64,000 nucleotides of DNA, taken from contig OZ220746.1 of assembly GCA_965117025.1 (NCBI GenBank), positions 558,001 through 622,000 on the forward strand, read 5' to 3'. The position numbers were made by a program, and so were the translations under genes. This stretch comes from VXPQ01 sp965117025 (lineage in GTDB: Bacteria > Bacteroidota > Rhodothermia > Rhodothermales > VXPQ01). This document shows, piece by piece, positions 8,781-17,549 of this stretch. The number at the start of each line of letters is the position of its first letter. The first letter of the stretch is position 1. Under the pieces are notes generated by a model. It was not told where the DNA came from. It saw only the letters and a list, made by a program, of their open reading frames with translations, and ran no database searches.

Positions 8781-9788
8781 TCACTTCACGAGCATCATCG
8801 TACGCACAATGGTCTCGTTTCCCGCATGCAAGCGATACACATATATACCGCTTGGTAAATTGCCCGCTCCAAAACGCACCGTATGATGGCCCGCAGGCTT
8901 TGATTGGTCCACCAGTATCGCTACTTCATGCCCGAGCAGATTGTACACCGCAAGATGCACTTTCCCTGCATTTGGCAATCCATACCGTATCGTCGTCTCC
9001 GGGTTGAAAGGATTCGGGTAGTTACCCGAGAGCGTCACCTCGGTCGGTAACTCCCCGCTTTCTGTGTTTACATTGGTTCCCTGGAGTTCGAACGAGAGCA
9101 TCGCCATGGGTTCGTCGGAGAACTTGCCCGTTCCCTTGATGCTCATGATCGTTTCTTGAGGACTGGTCGCGGGATTACTTAGCGAGAACCCGTCTCCATC
9201 CTCGGTCCCGGCATCGTACGGAAACAGATTTACCTCACGCGACGACAACCACTGGTTCTGATTATTCAGCAGGGACAAGCCGGAAACGCCGACGAACCAG
9301 TCCGGGCTGGGGCCGATCATCGACAGCAGGGTAAACAGCGGGCGATCGTTTGTGACCTCAATATCGAACGTGGCTGTAACCGTAGGACTGCTTCCGATCC
9401 TTTGCTTGACGAGAGAAGCATTCGCACCTGCAGCGGTGACTTCGGACTCAAAATCCCCCGTAATACCCAGTTCCGCTACATCCTCGACCCCGGCAGTGGC
9501 CGTACCGCCGGACTCCCAGAACGTCACCATGTCATTGTGCACCGCGCCGACCAGCGTGGTAAAGTGCGCATTACCCACCACCCCGCCGGGCGTACTGTCG
9601 GTGGTCCAGTTGCCCTGGAATGTCACCGTATAGGTAGCGGAAGTCGTCTGCGCCTGTACGGAAGTCATCGTCATCAGCGCAACGAGCGCCACCGAAAACC
9701 CCGATACAATGTGAATGAACGAGCAAACAGACGCCCATGTATGTATGTGCCTGCCGAACCGCCGGAAAATGAACCAGGGGGTAGCCAT
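8781..9788 (-). CDS. Secreted spondin_N-domain protein with T9SS C-terminal sorting domain
   Basis: With the ATG at 9788 the product is 335 residues. Residues 1-47 form a signal peptide with a hydrophobic core (VSGFSVALVALM) and an AQA-like cleavage site. Residues about 50-210 resemble the spondin_N domain: an initial TYTVTFQGNW strand, then NAHFTTLVGAVHN, FWESGGTAT and SPDWFVGVSGLSL. The last 85 residues are a type A T9SS sorting domain (GNYPNPFNPETTIRYGLP, then LPSGIYVYRL and a basic end). It is probably secreted through T9SS and retained at the cell surface. An in-frame extension upstream to 10175 exists but runs antisense through hisB and lacks signal-peptide logic. The physiological role is unknown. 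Confidence 0.82.
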   Translation of the reverse strand: MATPWFIFRRFGRHIHTWASVCSFIHIVSGFSVALVALMTMTSVQAQTTSATYTVTFQGNWTTDSTPGGVVGNAHFTTLVGAVHNDMVTFWESGGTATAGVEDVAELGITGDFESEVTAAGANASLVKQRIGSSPTVTATFDIEVTNDRPLFTLLSMIGPSPDWFVGVSGLSLLNNQNQWLSSREVNLFPYDAGTEDGDGFSLSNPATSPQETIMSIKGTGKFSDEPMAMLSFELQGTNVNTESGELPTEVTLSGNYPNPFNPETTIRYGLPNAGKVHLAVYNLLGHEVAILVDQSKPAGHHTVRFGAGNLPSGIYVYRLHAGNETIVRTMMLVK

Positions 9789-9907
9789 AACCGGTATCAA
9801 GCAGAAAAGCGACAGGGAAAACGTTGCACAAGCGAACAATTTTGCAGGTATAGCATACAGTACGCCGACCTGAACCTGATGTTCGACCTCCAACCACACC
9901 CATCGCC

Positions 9908-10516
9908 ATGTCCTCATCCGGCGATTTTGATACGCGTAGCGCCTCCGTGGTCCGCGAAACTTCGGAGACCAGTGTACGCATCGAGCTACGGCTCGATCAG
10001 GCGGAAACGTACAAGAACGAAACCGGCATCGGGTTTCTGGACCACATGCTCGATCTGTTCGCAAAACACGGAGGATTCGGGCTGCAAGCCTTCTGCGACG
10101 GCGATCTGCATGTAGACGAACACCACACCGTCGAGGATGTGGCCATCTCGCTCGGGGACGCTTTTCGCGAAGCACTGGGCGACAAAACCTTCATTCGCCG
10201 CTTCGGCCACGCGTATGTACCGATGGACGATGCCCTTGCCCGAGCCACCGTCGATTTGTCCGGACGCTTTTATCTGCATTACCGAGCAGATTTCGATCGT
10301 GATCAGGTGGGAGATCTTTCCGTTGAGATGGTCGAGCACTTCTGGCACGCGTTCGCCGAACATGCCCGGTGCAACCTGCACATCGAAGCGCTCTACGGGA
10401 AAAATGCGCACCATAAGATAGAAGCTATCTTCAAGGCAGTTGCCCGCGCCCTCCGGGACGCTGTCCGCAGGGATCCGTCTTTCGCCAGGATGCCATCCAC
10501 CAAGGGGTCCCTCTAA
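9908..10516 (+). CDS. hisB: Imidazoleglycerol-phosphate dehydratase (monofunctional)
   Basis: This 202-residue enzyme dehydrates imidazole glycerol phosphate to imidazole acetol phosphate in histidine synthesis. The metal-binding repeats are visible as FLDHMLDLFAKHG (residues about 39-51) and the second set FWHAFAEHA. DEHHTVEDVAISLG and KNAHHKIEAIFKA carry further manganese-binding His residues. It lacks the histidinol-phosphatase domain fused in enterobacterial HisB. It begins the plus-strand cluster hisB-proC-hisH-hisA-hisF; the remaining his genes are not in this window. Its ATG is 119 bases from the divergent T9SS gene start, so a shared divergent promoter region is likely. Confidence 0.96.
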   Translation: MSSSGDFDTRSASVVRETSETSVRIELRLDQAETYKNETGIGFLDHMLDLFAKHGGFGLQAFCDGDLHVDEHHTVEDVAISLGDAFREALGDKTFIRRFGHAYVPMDDALARATVDLSGRFYLHYRADFDRDQVGDLSVEMVEHFWHAFAEHARCNLHIEALYGKNAHHKIEAIFKAVARALRDAVRRDPSFARMPSTKGSL

Positions 10517-10603
10517 CCCCGGCGGATCGCCTCCGGCAACAGTCCGCACCCCGTTACCTGCTCCAGCGCAACGCTATTACGCTTTAATCCGACGCTTTCA
10601 CCC

Positions 10604-11422
10604 ATGCTTCAAAACGAAACCGTCACCGTCATTGGCGCCGGGAATATCGGCCGCGCACTTATCGGCGGCCTGATTGAAGGCCACGAGTTCGAACCGGCTC
10701 AACTGCGCGCTACGCGCCGCACCGAAGCAGCGCTAAAAACGCTGCAAAGAGACTTCCCGGGTATCTCTACGACCAGTGACAACCCCTCCGCTGTACAAGG
10801 GGCGACCATGGTCATTCTTGCGGTGAAGCCACAAAATTTCGCAGGAGTCATCGAGGAAATAAAGGATAATATCCACCCCGAAACACTGGTTATTTCCGTA
10901 CTCGCCGGCATTACCACACAAGCTTTGGAAGAAGCCTTCGGCCAAAAAATCCCTGTGGTCCGCACCATGCCCAACACCCCTGCCATTGTTGACGAGGGGG
11001 CCTCGGCTATTACGGGCGGACAGTTCGCCAAATCAAAGCATCTGGATCTCGCCAAACACATCTTTCAAGCCGTTGGGACGGTCGAAGTCGTTCCTGAATA
11101 CATGATGAATGCCATAACGGGATTGTCAGGCAGTGGTCCCGCCTACGTATATATGTTCATCGAGGCGCTCACCGATGCAGGAGTCAAGCAGGGACTGCCC
11201 CGCCCCACTGCATTCCGGCTGGCGTCGCAGACCGTATACGGCGCGGCCAAACTGGTCCGGGATACAGGCAAGCACCCGGCCATCCTGCGCGACGAGGTCA
11301 CGACACCAGGCGGAACAGCTATTGCGGCTGTTGCAGAACTTGAGGCGCACGGCATACGCACGATGCTGATCAACGCGGTGGCCACGGCTTCCGAACGTTC
11401 CGCGGAATTGAGTGGAGATTAA
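10604..11422 (+). CDS. proC: Pyrroline-5-carboxylate reductase
   Basis: The 272-residue protein catalyses the last step of proline synthesis, reducing pyrroline-5-carboxylate with NAD(P)H. The N-terminal Rossmann motif is TVIGAGNIGRALIGGL (residues about 6-21). The family signature is in the C-terminal half: TGLSGSGPAYVYMFIEALTDAG, then DEVTTPGGTAIAAV. Length and motif order match the family. It sits within a histidine gene run, 87 bases behind hisB and one base ahead of the hisH ATG, so it is probably translated from the same message although it belongs to a different pathway. Confidence 0.95.
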   Translation: MLQNETVTVIGAGNIGRALIGGLIEGHEFEPAQLRATRRTEAALKTLQRDFPGISTTSDNPSAVQGATMVILAVKPQNFAGVIEEIKDNIHPETLVISVLAGITTQALEEAFGQKIPVVRTMPNTPAIVDEGASAITGGQFAKSKHLDLAKHIFQAVGTVEVVPEYMMNAITGLSGSGPAYVYMFIEALTDAGVKQGLPRPTAFRLASQTVYGAAKLVRDTGKHPAILRDEVTTPGGTAIAAVAELEAHGIRTMLINAVATASERSAELSGD

Positions 11423-11423
11423 C

Positions 11424-12065
11424 ATGATTGCGATTGTCGATTACGGTATCGGCAACCTGCGGTCTATCGAAAAAGCGTTCGAAGCCGTAGGAGCCGATGT
11501 CGTCCGGTCGGATCGTCCGGAAGATATTCACACCGCCGACAAGGTAGTCTTGCCCGGCGTAGGGGCCTTCGGAGCTTGTATCGACGAAATACGCCGGAGA
11601 AAGCTGGAAGAACCGATCCTTGGCGCAATCAAGGAGGACAAACCCTTCCTCGGTGTATGTGTGGGCATGCAACTCCTCTTCGAATCAAGTGAAGAGATGG
11701 GACGGCACAAGGGACTGGGAGTCTTACGAGGCCATGTCCTTCACTTCGCAACCACATGCAAAACCGCTCTGCACAGGCCATCGCCGGAAGACCCATTGAA
11801 AATCCCGCACATGGGCTGGAACACCGTGGAACAGCAGCGCGAAGACCCGCTTTTTCGCGGATTGCCTTCCCAACCATATTTTTATTTCGTGCATTCCTAC
11901 GCGGCAGCGCCGACCACCGCGTCCGCCATGCTGGCAAGTTGCCGGCATGGCGTTGTCTTTCCGGCCATTGTACAACGAAACAATGTATACGGGGTCCAGT
12001 TTCACCCCGAGAAAAGCCAGGCAAACGGCCTGCGTATCCTGCAAAATTTTGCAGAATTGGTATAG
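11424..12065 (+). CDS. hisH: Imidazole glycerol phosphate synthase, glutaminase subunit
   Basis: HisH hydrolyses glutamine and channels ammonia to HisF. The protein is 213 residues when started at the ATG at 11424. That ATG follows a GGAG sequence by six bases and gives the expected MIAIVDYGIGNL beginning; a GTG at 11412 is in frame but overlaps proC. The nucleophile is Cys79 in FLGVCVGMQ. The His-Glu part of the triad is in VQFHPEKSQ near the C-terminus. The oxyanion motif PGVGAFG is present. The partner HisF is encoded two genes downstream, after a terminator and hisA. Confidence 0.95.
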   Translation: MIAIVDYGIGNLRSIEKAFEAVGADVVRSDRPEDIHTADKVVLPGVGAFGACIDEIRRRKLEEPILGAIKEDKPFLGVCVGMQLLFESSEEMGRHKGLGVLRGHVLHFATTCKTALHRPSPEDPLKIPHMGWNTVEQQREDPLFRGLPSQPYFYFVHSYAAAPTTASAMLASCRHGVVFPAIVQRNNVYGVQFHPEKSQANGLRILQNFAELV

Positions 12066-12122
12066 CGCTCGGTTTTAAAACCTGAGCGGGAATTTGCGCA
12101 CAGACCCGTGCAGCATAGCAAA

Positions 12123-12157
12123 CGGGCGGAAGCTGACGGCTTTCCGCCCGTCGTTTT
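12123..12157 (+). terminator. Intrinsic terminator after hisH
   Basis: CGGGCGGAA at 12123-12131 pairs with TTCCGCCCG at 12142-12150. One bulged A allows two further inner pairs, and TCGTTTTT follows. The hairpin lies between hisH and hisA, so the his genes are probably split into two transcripts or partly attenuated at this point. Confidence 0.75.
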
Positions 12158-12199
12158 TGCACAAGCGCCCCGCGTAGAGCGATTCAAAAAGCCTTCGTC

Positions 12200-13000
12200 A
12201 TGCTCGTCATTCCGGCTATAGACCTTCGCGGCGGAAAATGCGTACGGCTATATCAAGGCTCTTATGACAAAGAGACGGTGTATTTTGAGGATCCCGTCAA
12301 GATGGCCAAGTTATGGCGCGTTCAGAACGCACGTACACTGCATGTGGTCGATCTGGATGCTGCACGCGGGGATCGTTCGCCAAATCGCGAGGTGATCCGC
12401 GCCATATGCAAGGAACTGGATATCCCGGTACAACTGGGCGGCGGCATCCGTACCATGGAGGATATTGAAGAAGCCATCGGGTTAGGGGTGCACCGGGTGA
12501 TTCTTGGTACTGCGGCAGTGCGGCATCCGGAGCTCGTTTCCGAAGCCGTGACGCGATATTCATGCAGTCGGGTCGCCGTGGGAATTGACGCTCGCAACGG
12601 GGAAGTCCGCATTGAGGGATGGCTCGAAGGTAGTGGACTCGACGCCGTGGCCATGGCGCAAGACATGGAAAATCGGGGAGTGCGGCGTATCGTGTATACG
12701 GATATCGGACGCGATGGAACATTGCAAGGCCCCAACCTCAGCGCCTACCGGACGCTCGGCGAAAAACTCCATCATGCACGCATAACGGCCTCGGGCGGTG
12801 TGGGCGGCTATGAGGATCTGGTCCGGCTCAAGGAACTTGCTCCGCACAGGGTGGACTCGATCATCATCGGGCGGGCGCTCTACGAAAATCGTTTCCCGTG
12901 TCAGCGATTCTGGTGCTGGAACTATAAACAGGATGTCGATCTCGACCGGTTCTCGACAGCAAACATGGCCTCTGGGTCCGACAAAAATCTCAATCCCTGA
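12200..13000 (+). CDS. hisA: ProFAR isomerase (phosphoribosylformimino-5-aminoimidazole carboxamide ribotide isomerase)
   Basis: This (beta/alpha)8-barrel enzyme isomerises ProFAR to PRFAR in histidine synthesis. The catalytic Asp8 lies in VIPAIDLRGGKCVRL. The second catalytic Asp is in IVYTDIGRDGTLQGPN. Phosphate-binding loops LGGGIRTMEDI and ASGGVGGYEDL are present. At 266 residues it is about 20 longer than usual. The last 35 residues after GRALYENRF are unusual (QRFWCWNYKQDVD and a polar tail) and do not resemble the normal short C-terminus. The stop codon overlaps the hisF ATG (TGATG), so translation is coupled. Confidence 0.95.
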   Translation: MLVIPAIDLRGGKCVRLYQGSYDKETVYFEDPVKMAKLWRVQNARTLHVVDLDAARGDRSPNREVIRAICKELDIPVQLGGGIRTMEDIEEAIGLGVHRVILGTAAVRHPELVSEAVTRYSCSRVAVGIDARNGEVRIEGWLEGSGLDAVAMAQDMENRGVRRIVYTDIGRDGTLQGPNLSAYRTLGEKLHHARITASGGVGGYEDLVRLKELAPHRVDSIIIGRALYENRFPCQRFWCWNYKQDVDLDRFSTANMASGSDKNLNP

Positions 13001-13773
13001 TGGCCCTCGCGCGACGTATCATTCCCTGTCTGGATGTCGACGAGGGCCGTGTGGTCAAGGGCGTACGGTTCGTGGATATCGTGGATGCCGGCGATCCGGT
13101 CGAACAGGCGCGATTTTACGATGCGGCAGGCGCCGATGAACTTGTTTTTCTGGACATCACGGCCACGCACGAAGACCGGGGGATCATGCATGATGTGGTG
13201 CGCCGCACCGCCGATCAGGTGTTTATCCCTCTGACAGTCGGCGGTGGACTCCGAACGGTCGAAGACATGCGAGCCATGCTTCACGCAGGCGCCGACAAGA
13301 TATCCGTCAACTCTGCAGCCATCCGCGACCCGGATTTGATTTCGCGGGGCGCCGAAGCGTTCGGAACGCAATGCATTGTCGTGGCGATTGACGCCAAACG
13401 AACAGGCAAGAGGCAATGGGGCGTATATACGCACGGCGGACGCAATCCAGTCGATCTGGACGCTATCGACTGGGCCATTGAGGCCGAGCAACGCGGGGCG
13501 GGTGAATTACTCGTCACGTCCATGGACTGCGACGGCACGAAAGACGGCTATGACACGGAGTTGCTCCGCGCCATTGCGGAGAGTGTATCGATTCCAGTCA
13601 TCGCTTCAGGAGGCGCCGGCACGCTGGAGCACCTGCACGACGCACTGGTCCAGGGATGCGCCGATGCCGTACTGGCGGCCTCGATTTTTCATTTCAGGGA
13701 ATATTCCATTGCAGAAGCCAAACGTTTCCTGCACGATCAGGGCGTAGTCGTACGCCTGAAGGAAACGGCATAA
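13000..13773 (+). CDS. hisF: Imidazole glycerol phosphate synthase, cyclase subunit
   Basis: HisF uses ammonia from HisH to convert PRFAR into imidazole glycerol phosphate and AICAR. The 257-residue barrel has the catalytic Asp12 in IIPCLDVDEGRVVKG and the second catalytic Asp in LVTSMDCDGTKDGYD. The phosphate-binding loops are VGGGLRTVEDM and ASGGAGTLEHL. The length is typical. Its ATG overlaps the hisA stop by one base. It ends the histidine run; the next gene begins 75 bases later. Confidence 0.97.
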   Translation: MALARRIIPCLDVDEGRVVKGVRFVDIVDAGDPVEQARFYDAAGADELVFLDITATHEDRGIMHDVVRRTADQVFIPLTVGGGLRTVEDMRAMLHAGADKISVNSAAIRDPDLISRGAEAFGTQCIVVAIDAKRTGKRQWGVYTHGGRNPVDLDAIDWAIEAEQRGAGELLVTSMDCDGTKDGYDTELLRAIAESVSIPVIASGGAGTLEHLHDALVQGCADAVLAASIFHFREYSIAEAKRFLHDQGVVVRLKETA

Positions 13774-13847
13774 CACAGACACACTCCATTCCCCCACCAT
13801 CACGAACACAAAATATTTTCATAACCATCGCGTTCGCGAAACGACCG

Positions 13848-15017
13848 ATGCTTGCCTGTCAAAAACATTGCTTTTCGCTACCGGATCACCTCCACTATCT
13901 GAATTGCGCCTTCATGGCTCCCACGGCCCGGAAAGTGGAGGAGGCCGGCATAGCCGGGATCCGGCAGCGTCGCAACCCCTCCGGGGTAGAGCATGTGGAT
14001 TTTTTCGAGGGAAGTAACCGACTCCGGGCATTGTTCGGGCAATTGATCCACGCTCCGGCCGATTCCGTAGCCATCATTCCCTCTGCTTCGTATGGCCTGG
14101 CCGCCATTGCCGCCAACCTGCCTGTCGAGCAAGGCGACCGGATCGTGGTGCTGGACGAACAGTTTCCAAGCAATGTGTATGTCTGGCGTCGAATGGCAGC
14201 GGACGCAGGCGCCTCGCTGGAAACCGTCGGCCCCGGCGAGGGGGCCGGGGACCGAACAACCCGATGGAATGAGCGCATCCTGGAAGCGATCGACTCGAGG
14301 ACAGCGATCGTAGCCATCCCCAACATACACTGGATTGACGGTACGATCTTTGATCTCGAGGCCATTTCCCGGCGGACTCACGAGGCAGGAGCAGCACTGG
14401 TCGTGGACGGAACGCAGTCGGTGGGCGCCCTCCCCTTCGATACCGGGCGTATCCGCCCCGACGCAGTGATCTGCGCCGGATACAAATGGCTGCTCGGCCC
14501 TTACTCGCTCGGTCTTGCCTACTATTCCGAGCGCTGGCACAACGGGCGGCCCCTCGAGGAAAACTGGATATGCCGGGAAAAAAGTGAAGAGTTCGGCAAT
14601 ATCATTGACTACCGGGACGGGTATCATTCGGGGGCCATCCGATTCGACATGGGTGAGCGAAGTAACTTTGTGCTCGTTCCCATGTTGGTGGCGGCACTGG
14701 AAATGGTGCTTGACCTGACGCCGGAAGCCATTCAGGAGTACTGCCGTAACTTGACCCGGCCGCTTGCAGACTGCGCGGAGGAACTCGGATTTCGACTCGA
14801 ATCTCCAGCGGGACGAGTACACCATCTGTTCGGGCTGCGGGCCCGAAACGGCAGTAACATGGACCCTAATCGCCTGCGCGATATTCTTGAACAACGCGAC
14901 ATCTCCGTGTCGGTACGAGGAAACGCCATCCGCATTTCACCCCATGTCTATAACGACGAGGGGGATATACAAGCGCTGATCGAAGCATTGGATGCGGCAA
15001 TGCCGGCCAGAGCCTGA
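13848..15017 (+). CDS. Class V PLP-dependent aminotransferase (kynureninase/cysteine-desulfurase-like)
   Basis: With the ATG at 13848 the protein is 389 residues. It shows the class V fold-type I pattern: HYLNCAFMAPTARKVEEAG at the N-terminus, substrate-entry residues IIPSASYGLAAIA, PLP-binding VVDGTQSVGALPFD, and the Schiff-base lysine in ICAGYKWLLGPYSLG (Lys near residue 213). The C-terminal small domain has FGLRARNGSNMDPNRL and ISVSVRGNAIRISPHVYN. Related proteins include kynureninases, isopenicillin-N epimerases and cysteine desulfurases; the cysteine-containing loop of desulfurases is not evident. The reaction is therefore unassigned. The frame is open further upstream but overlaps hisF. 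Confidence 0.78.
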   Translation: MLACQKHCFSLPDHLHYLNCAFMAPTARKVEEAGIAGIRQRRNPSGVEHVDFFEGSNRLRALFGQLIHAPADSVAIIPSASYGLAAIAANLPVEQGDRIVVLDEQFPSNVYVWRRMAADAGASLETVGPGEGAGDRTTRWNERILEAIDSRTAIVAIPNIHWIDGTIFDLEAISRRTHEAGAALVVDGTQSVGALPFDTGRIRPDAVICAGYKWLLGPYSLGLAYYSERWHNGRPLEENWICREKSEEFGNIIDYRDGYHSGAIRFDMGERSNFVLVPMLVAALEMVLDLTPEAIQEYCRNLTRPLADCAEELGFRLESPAGRVHHLFGLRARNGSNMDPNRLRDILEQRDISVSVRGNAIRISPHVYNDEGDIQALIEALDAAMPARA

Positions 15018-15077
15018 CGGGATACCCCTCGAAAAAACTGCATTTCAGTATGGCCCATCCATTGTACAACAGGTCTC

Positions 15078-16187
15078 ATGCGTAACCGCCTCGTTTACAC
15101 AGGAAGCCTTGTACTCGCGGCGCTACTGCTTTATCTGGCATTGCGAGGAGTCGATATAGACGCAATGGCAAATGCTCTTCGCACAGCGAATTATGCATGG
15201 ATTCCTGTTCTTGCGGCGGTTATGCTGCTTGGCAACCTGGTGCGGGCCTGGAGATGGCAGGTCCTCATCGAAGCGCTCCCTGAGATCACCCGTGTACAAC
15301 CCGTCCATGCAGAAGCGGATATCGACGCACCCAGGCGCCCAGGAATAAAACCGATCTTCTATTCAGTAATGATCGGCTATATGGTCAACTTTGCGGTGCC
15401 GAGGCTTGGCGAAGTCGCGCGAACGGCCAATCTCTCCGCGCAGAGCCGCCTGCGCTTCAGCAGCTTGCTGGGTACCGTCGTAACGGAACGCATCCTCGAC
15501 GTGGCTGTGCTGGGCATAGGCCTGGGCAGCGTCTTTCTCCTGTTGGCAGGTCGTGCAGCCATCCTGGGCGACATCCTGATTGCGCCGGTGGCCGCACAAC
15601 TTGATCGGATTTCCCTGCCGGCCGTCCTTCTGATCGCTTGTACTATTGCACTGGCTGCTTTCCTGCTCTACAGATTCCTCTCGGGGATGTCCGAAAATTC
15701 CCGGAAAAGCAACGGATTCAGTGAAAAGCATTCCCTGAAACCACGCCTTCTGGCAGCCTTCGAAGCATTTCGGGAAGGAATGACCACGATCCTGCATGCA
15801 CCCCGAAAACAGCGCATCGTATGGAGCACGGTGGTCATGTGGTTTATTTACCTGCTGATGGCCTATATCCCTTTCCTTATGCTGAATACGGCAGGAATCT
15901 ATAACCTGTCCCTGGTCGACGGATGGATCATCATGATATTCGGTGCGGTCGGCATTCTCGTTCCCTTGCCCGGAGGAACAGGCTCTTATCATTATATTAC
16001 GATCCAGGCGCTCGTCTATCTTTTTGCCTTCAGCCATGAAGCCGCCGCAACCTACGCCGTGCTCTGTCATGCCGCTCAGCTGGTGTTGCACGTTTCCGTG
16101 GGAGGGCTATGTGTTGTCCTCCAGGGGTCGAAGTGGCCTCCACTACGCGCGTCTTCACTTTCCGCGCCGGAGAAGCGGGGATTATGA
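15078..16187 (+). CDS. Flippase-like integral membrane protein (lysylphosphatidylglycerol synthase TM-region family)
   Basis: This is a 369-residue polytopic membrane protein with about eight hydrophobic segments. The N-terminal LALRGVDIDAMANALRTANYAWI and the motif LGNLVRAWRWQVLIEAL are typical of the UPF0104/flippase-like family. So are MIGYMVNFAVPRLGEVARTANLS and the late PLPGGTGSYHYITIQALVYLF. No soluble lysyl-transferase domain follows, so it is not a full MprF. Such proteins are associated with lipid-linked substrate movement, but the substrate here is unknown. Its stop lies four bases before the start of the HEAT-repeat gene, suggesting co-transcription. Confidence 0.82.
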   Translation: MRNRLVYTGSLVLAALLLYLALRGVDIDAMANALRTANYAWIPVLAAVMLLGNLVRAWRWQVLIEALPEITRVQPVHAEADIDAPRRPGIKPIFYSVMIGYMVNFAVPRLGEVARTANLSAQSRLRFSSLLGTVVTERILDVAVLGIGLGSVFLLLAGRAAILGDILIAPVAAQLDRISLPAVLLIACTIALAAFLLYRFLSGMSENSRKSNGFSEKHSLKPRLLAAFEAFREGMTTILHAPRKQRIVWSTVVMWFIYLLMAYIPFLMLNTAGIYNLSLVDGWIIMIFGAVGILVPLPGGTGSYHYITIQALVYLFAFSHEAAATYAVLCHAAQLVLHVSVGGLCVVLQGSKWPPLRASSLSAPEKRGL

Positions 16188-16191
16188 AGCC

Positions 16192-17466
16192 ATGCAGTGT
16201 CCGATTGGACCCATGCCTCTTTTCGGCATGATTCGGACTTGGACCGCCTTTCTCGCGCGCTGGATATTTCCGGCATGGGCCATGCTGTGGATCTGGGGGA
16301 CAAGGCCGGAAACGACGCATGCACTGCAGGCGCAACAACCTCCCGGGTGCGTAGTCGTTTCCCGTGCCGAATCGGACACGATGCAATATGCACAGAACCT
16401 CGGGGGATCCATCGTCCGTGCAACTGCAGGCATAGACGTTTCCGTGATCGCAAACGCCTGGCTATATCGCCCCCTGTTTGCCATCCGATACGAAAGCGAC
16501 GGCCAGACGCTGCGCGTACGTATCGAGGAAGTTCAGGAAAACAAACGTACCCCGGCGGTCTATCCTATCGTCCTTATCCTCGAAGCCGGGGCGCTCGGAA
16601 CGACGGAACGTTTCGAAGTAACGCTGAACGAGCGGATTGAAGAGTTTGCCCTGCCCTTCCCATACCGGCCGCGCTTCGTTGCGGCGCACCCCGAAAAACA
16701 ACTGCTCATGGAAAGCCGGACCAGCCAGCCTGCAGCGGGTTGGGTCGCCCAGTTGCGCCATGCATCCTTGCCGGCAGCACGGTTCGCCGCTGCGCAAGCG
16801 TTACGTTCCCTTCCGCCCGATCCCGCGCTGATGCTCGGACTGAGAACCTCATTTGGCGAAGAACCGGATGTACGAGTGCGAGCAGCTATCGCACAATCCA
16901 TGGCGCACCTTGCTTCCGGCGGAGCCGCCGACCGGGCACTCGCCGCTGCCTATGAAGATGCCTCACCGGAAGTTCGAAACGCCGTGTTCGCGTCGCTCAA
17001 CCAGACGTTATCCAGCCCCGCGTTGATCGCCCTGGCATTACGCGCCGCACAAACCGATCCGGATCAGTCCGTGCAAGCAGAGGCTGTTCGGGCGCTCGCC
17101 AAAATGCGCGCGTCCGAGGCATTGCAAGTGGCCCGCTCGGCCCTGATTACCCCTTCCGGAAACGAGGTCATTCGAATAGCCGGGCTTGATGCACTGGGTA
17201 TGCTCCATGCGTATACCCATGAGAATGAACCGGAAACAGAGGAAGAAGCACAAGCCGAAATAGATACAGAACAAGCCCCTCAAGAGAACATACCCCCAGA
17301 GATTCTCGACGATGCGCTGACCGAAGGACTGCATTTTGCCGAGATGACATACCCCCTCCGCCTTCGTAGCGCAGCGAGGCGCCTTTTCTTGCGCATCAGA
17401 AAAAACGAACCGGCAGCAACGTACGGAGCACCGCGCTATCTGCGCGATCTTCATCCCTGTCCCTGA
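16192..17466 (+). CDS. Secreted HEAT-repeat protein resembling the C-terminal half of an M1 aminopeptidase
   Basis: The 424-residue product from the ATG at 16192 begins with a signal-anchor-like segment (ARWIFPAWAMLWIWG). Residues about 80-180 resemble the beta-sandwich that follows the catalytic domain of M1 metallopeptidases (ANAWLYRPLFAIRYESDG, then LPFPYRPRFVAAHPEKQLLME). Residues about 180-330 are helical HEAT-type repeats (ARFAAAQALRSL, VRAAIAQSMAHLA, VQAEAVRALAKM). An acidic stretch around residue 345 precedes a basic C-terminus. There is no HEXXH zinc site or GXMEN motif, so it should not be a peptidase. The frame is open upstream inside the flippase gene, but the ATG four bases after that gene's stop is preferred. 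The function is unknown. Confidence 0.7.
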   Translation: MQCPIGPMPLFGMIRTWTAFLARWIFPAWAMLWIWGTRPETTHALQAQQPPGCVVVSRAESDTMQYAQNLGGSIVRATAGIDVSVIANAWLYRPLFAIRYESDGQTLRVRIEEVQENKRTPAVYPIVLILEAGALGTTERFEVTLNERIEEFALPFPYRPRFVAAHPEKQLLMESRTSQPAAGWVAQLRHASLPAARFAAAQALRSLPPDPALMLGLRTSFGEEPDVRVRAAIAQSMAHLASGGAADRALAAAYEDASPEVRNAVFASLNQTLSSPALIALALRAAQTDPDQSVQAEAVRALAKMRASEALQVARSALITPSGNEVIRIAGLDALGMLHAYTHENEPETEEEAQAEIDTEQAPQENIPPEILDDALTEGLHFAEMTYPLRLRSAARRLFLRIRKNEPAATYGAPRYLRDLHPCP

Positions 17467-17549
17467 AAGGCGCCCACCGGTTCCGGTGACTACGAAAGGA
17501 CCTTTCGGACAAGCCCCTTATTGTGGGCCGGAATGAAAAGCGGTTACAC

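Noticed and set aside
13878..14894. 338-codon minus-strand frame opposite the class V aminotransferase
   Set aside because: The plus-strand frame contains the PLP lysine motif and full domain; the antisense frame is unstructured.
17467..17549. Short palindromes between the HEAT-repeat gene and rlmB as a bidirectional terminator
   Set aside because: CACCGG/CCGGTG and CGAAAGG/CCTTTCG have loops of only one to two bases and no T-tract, so termination cannot be supported.
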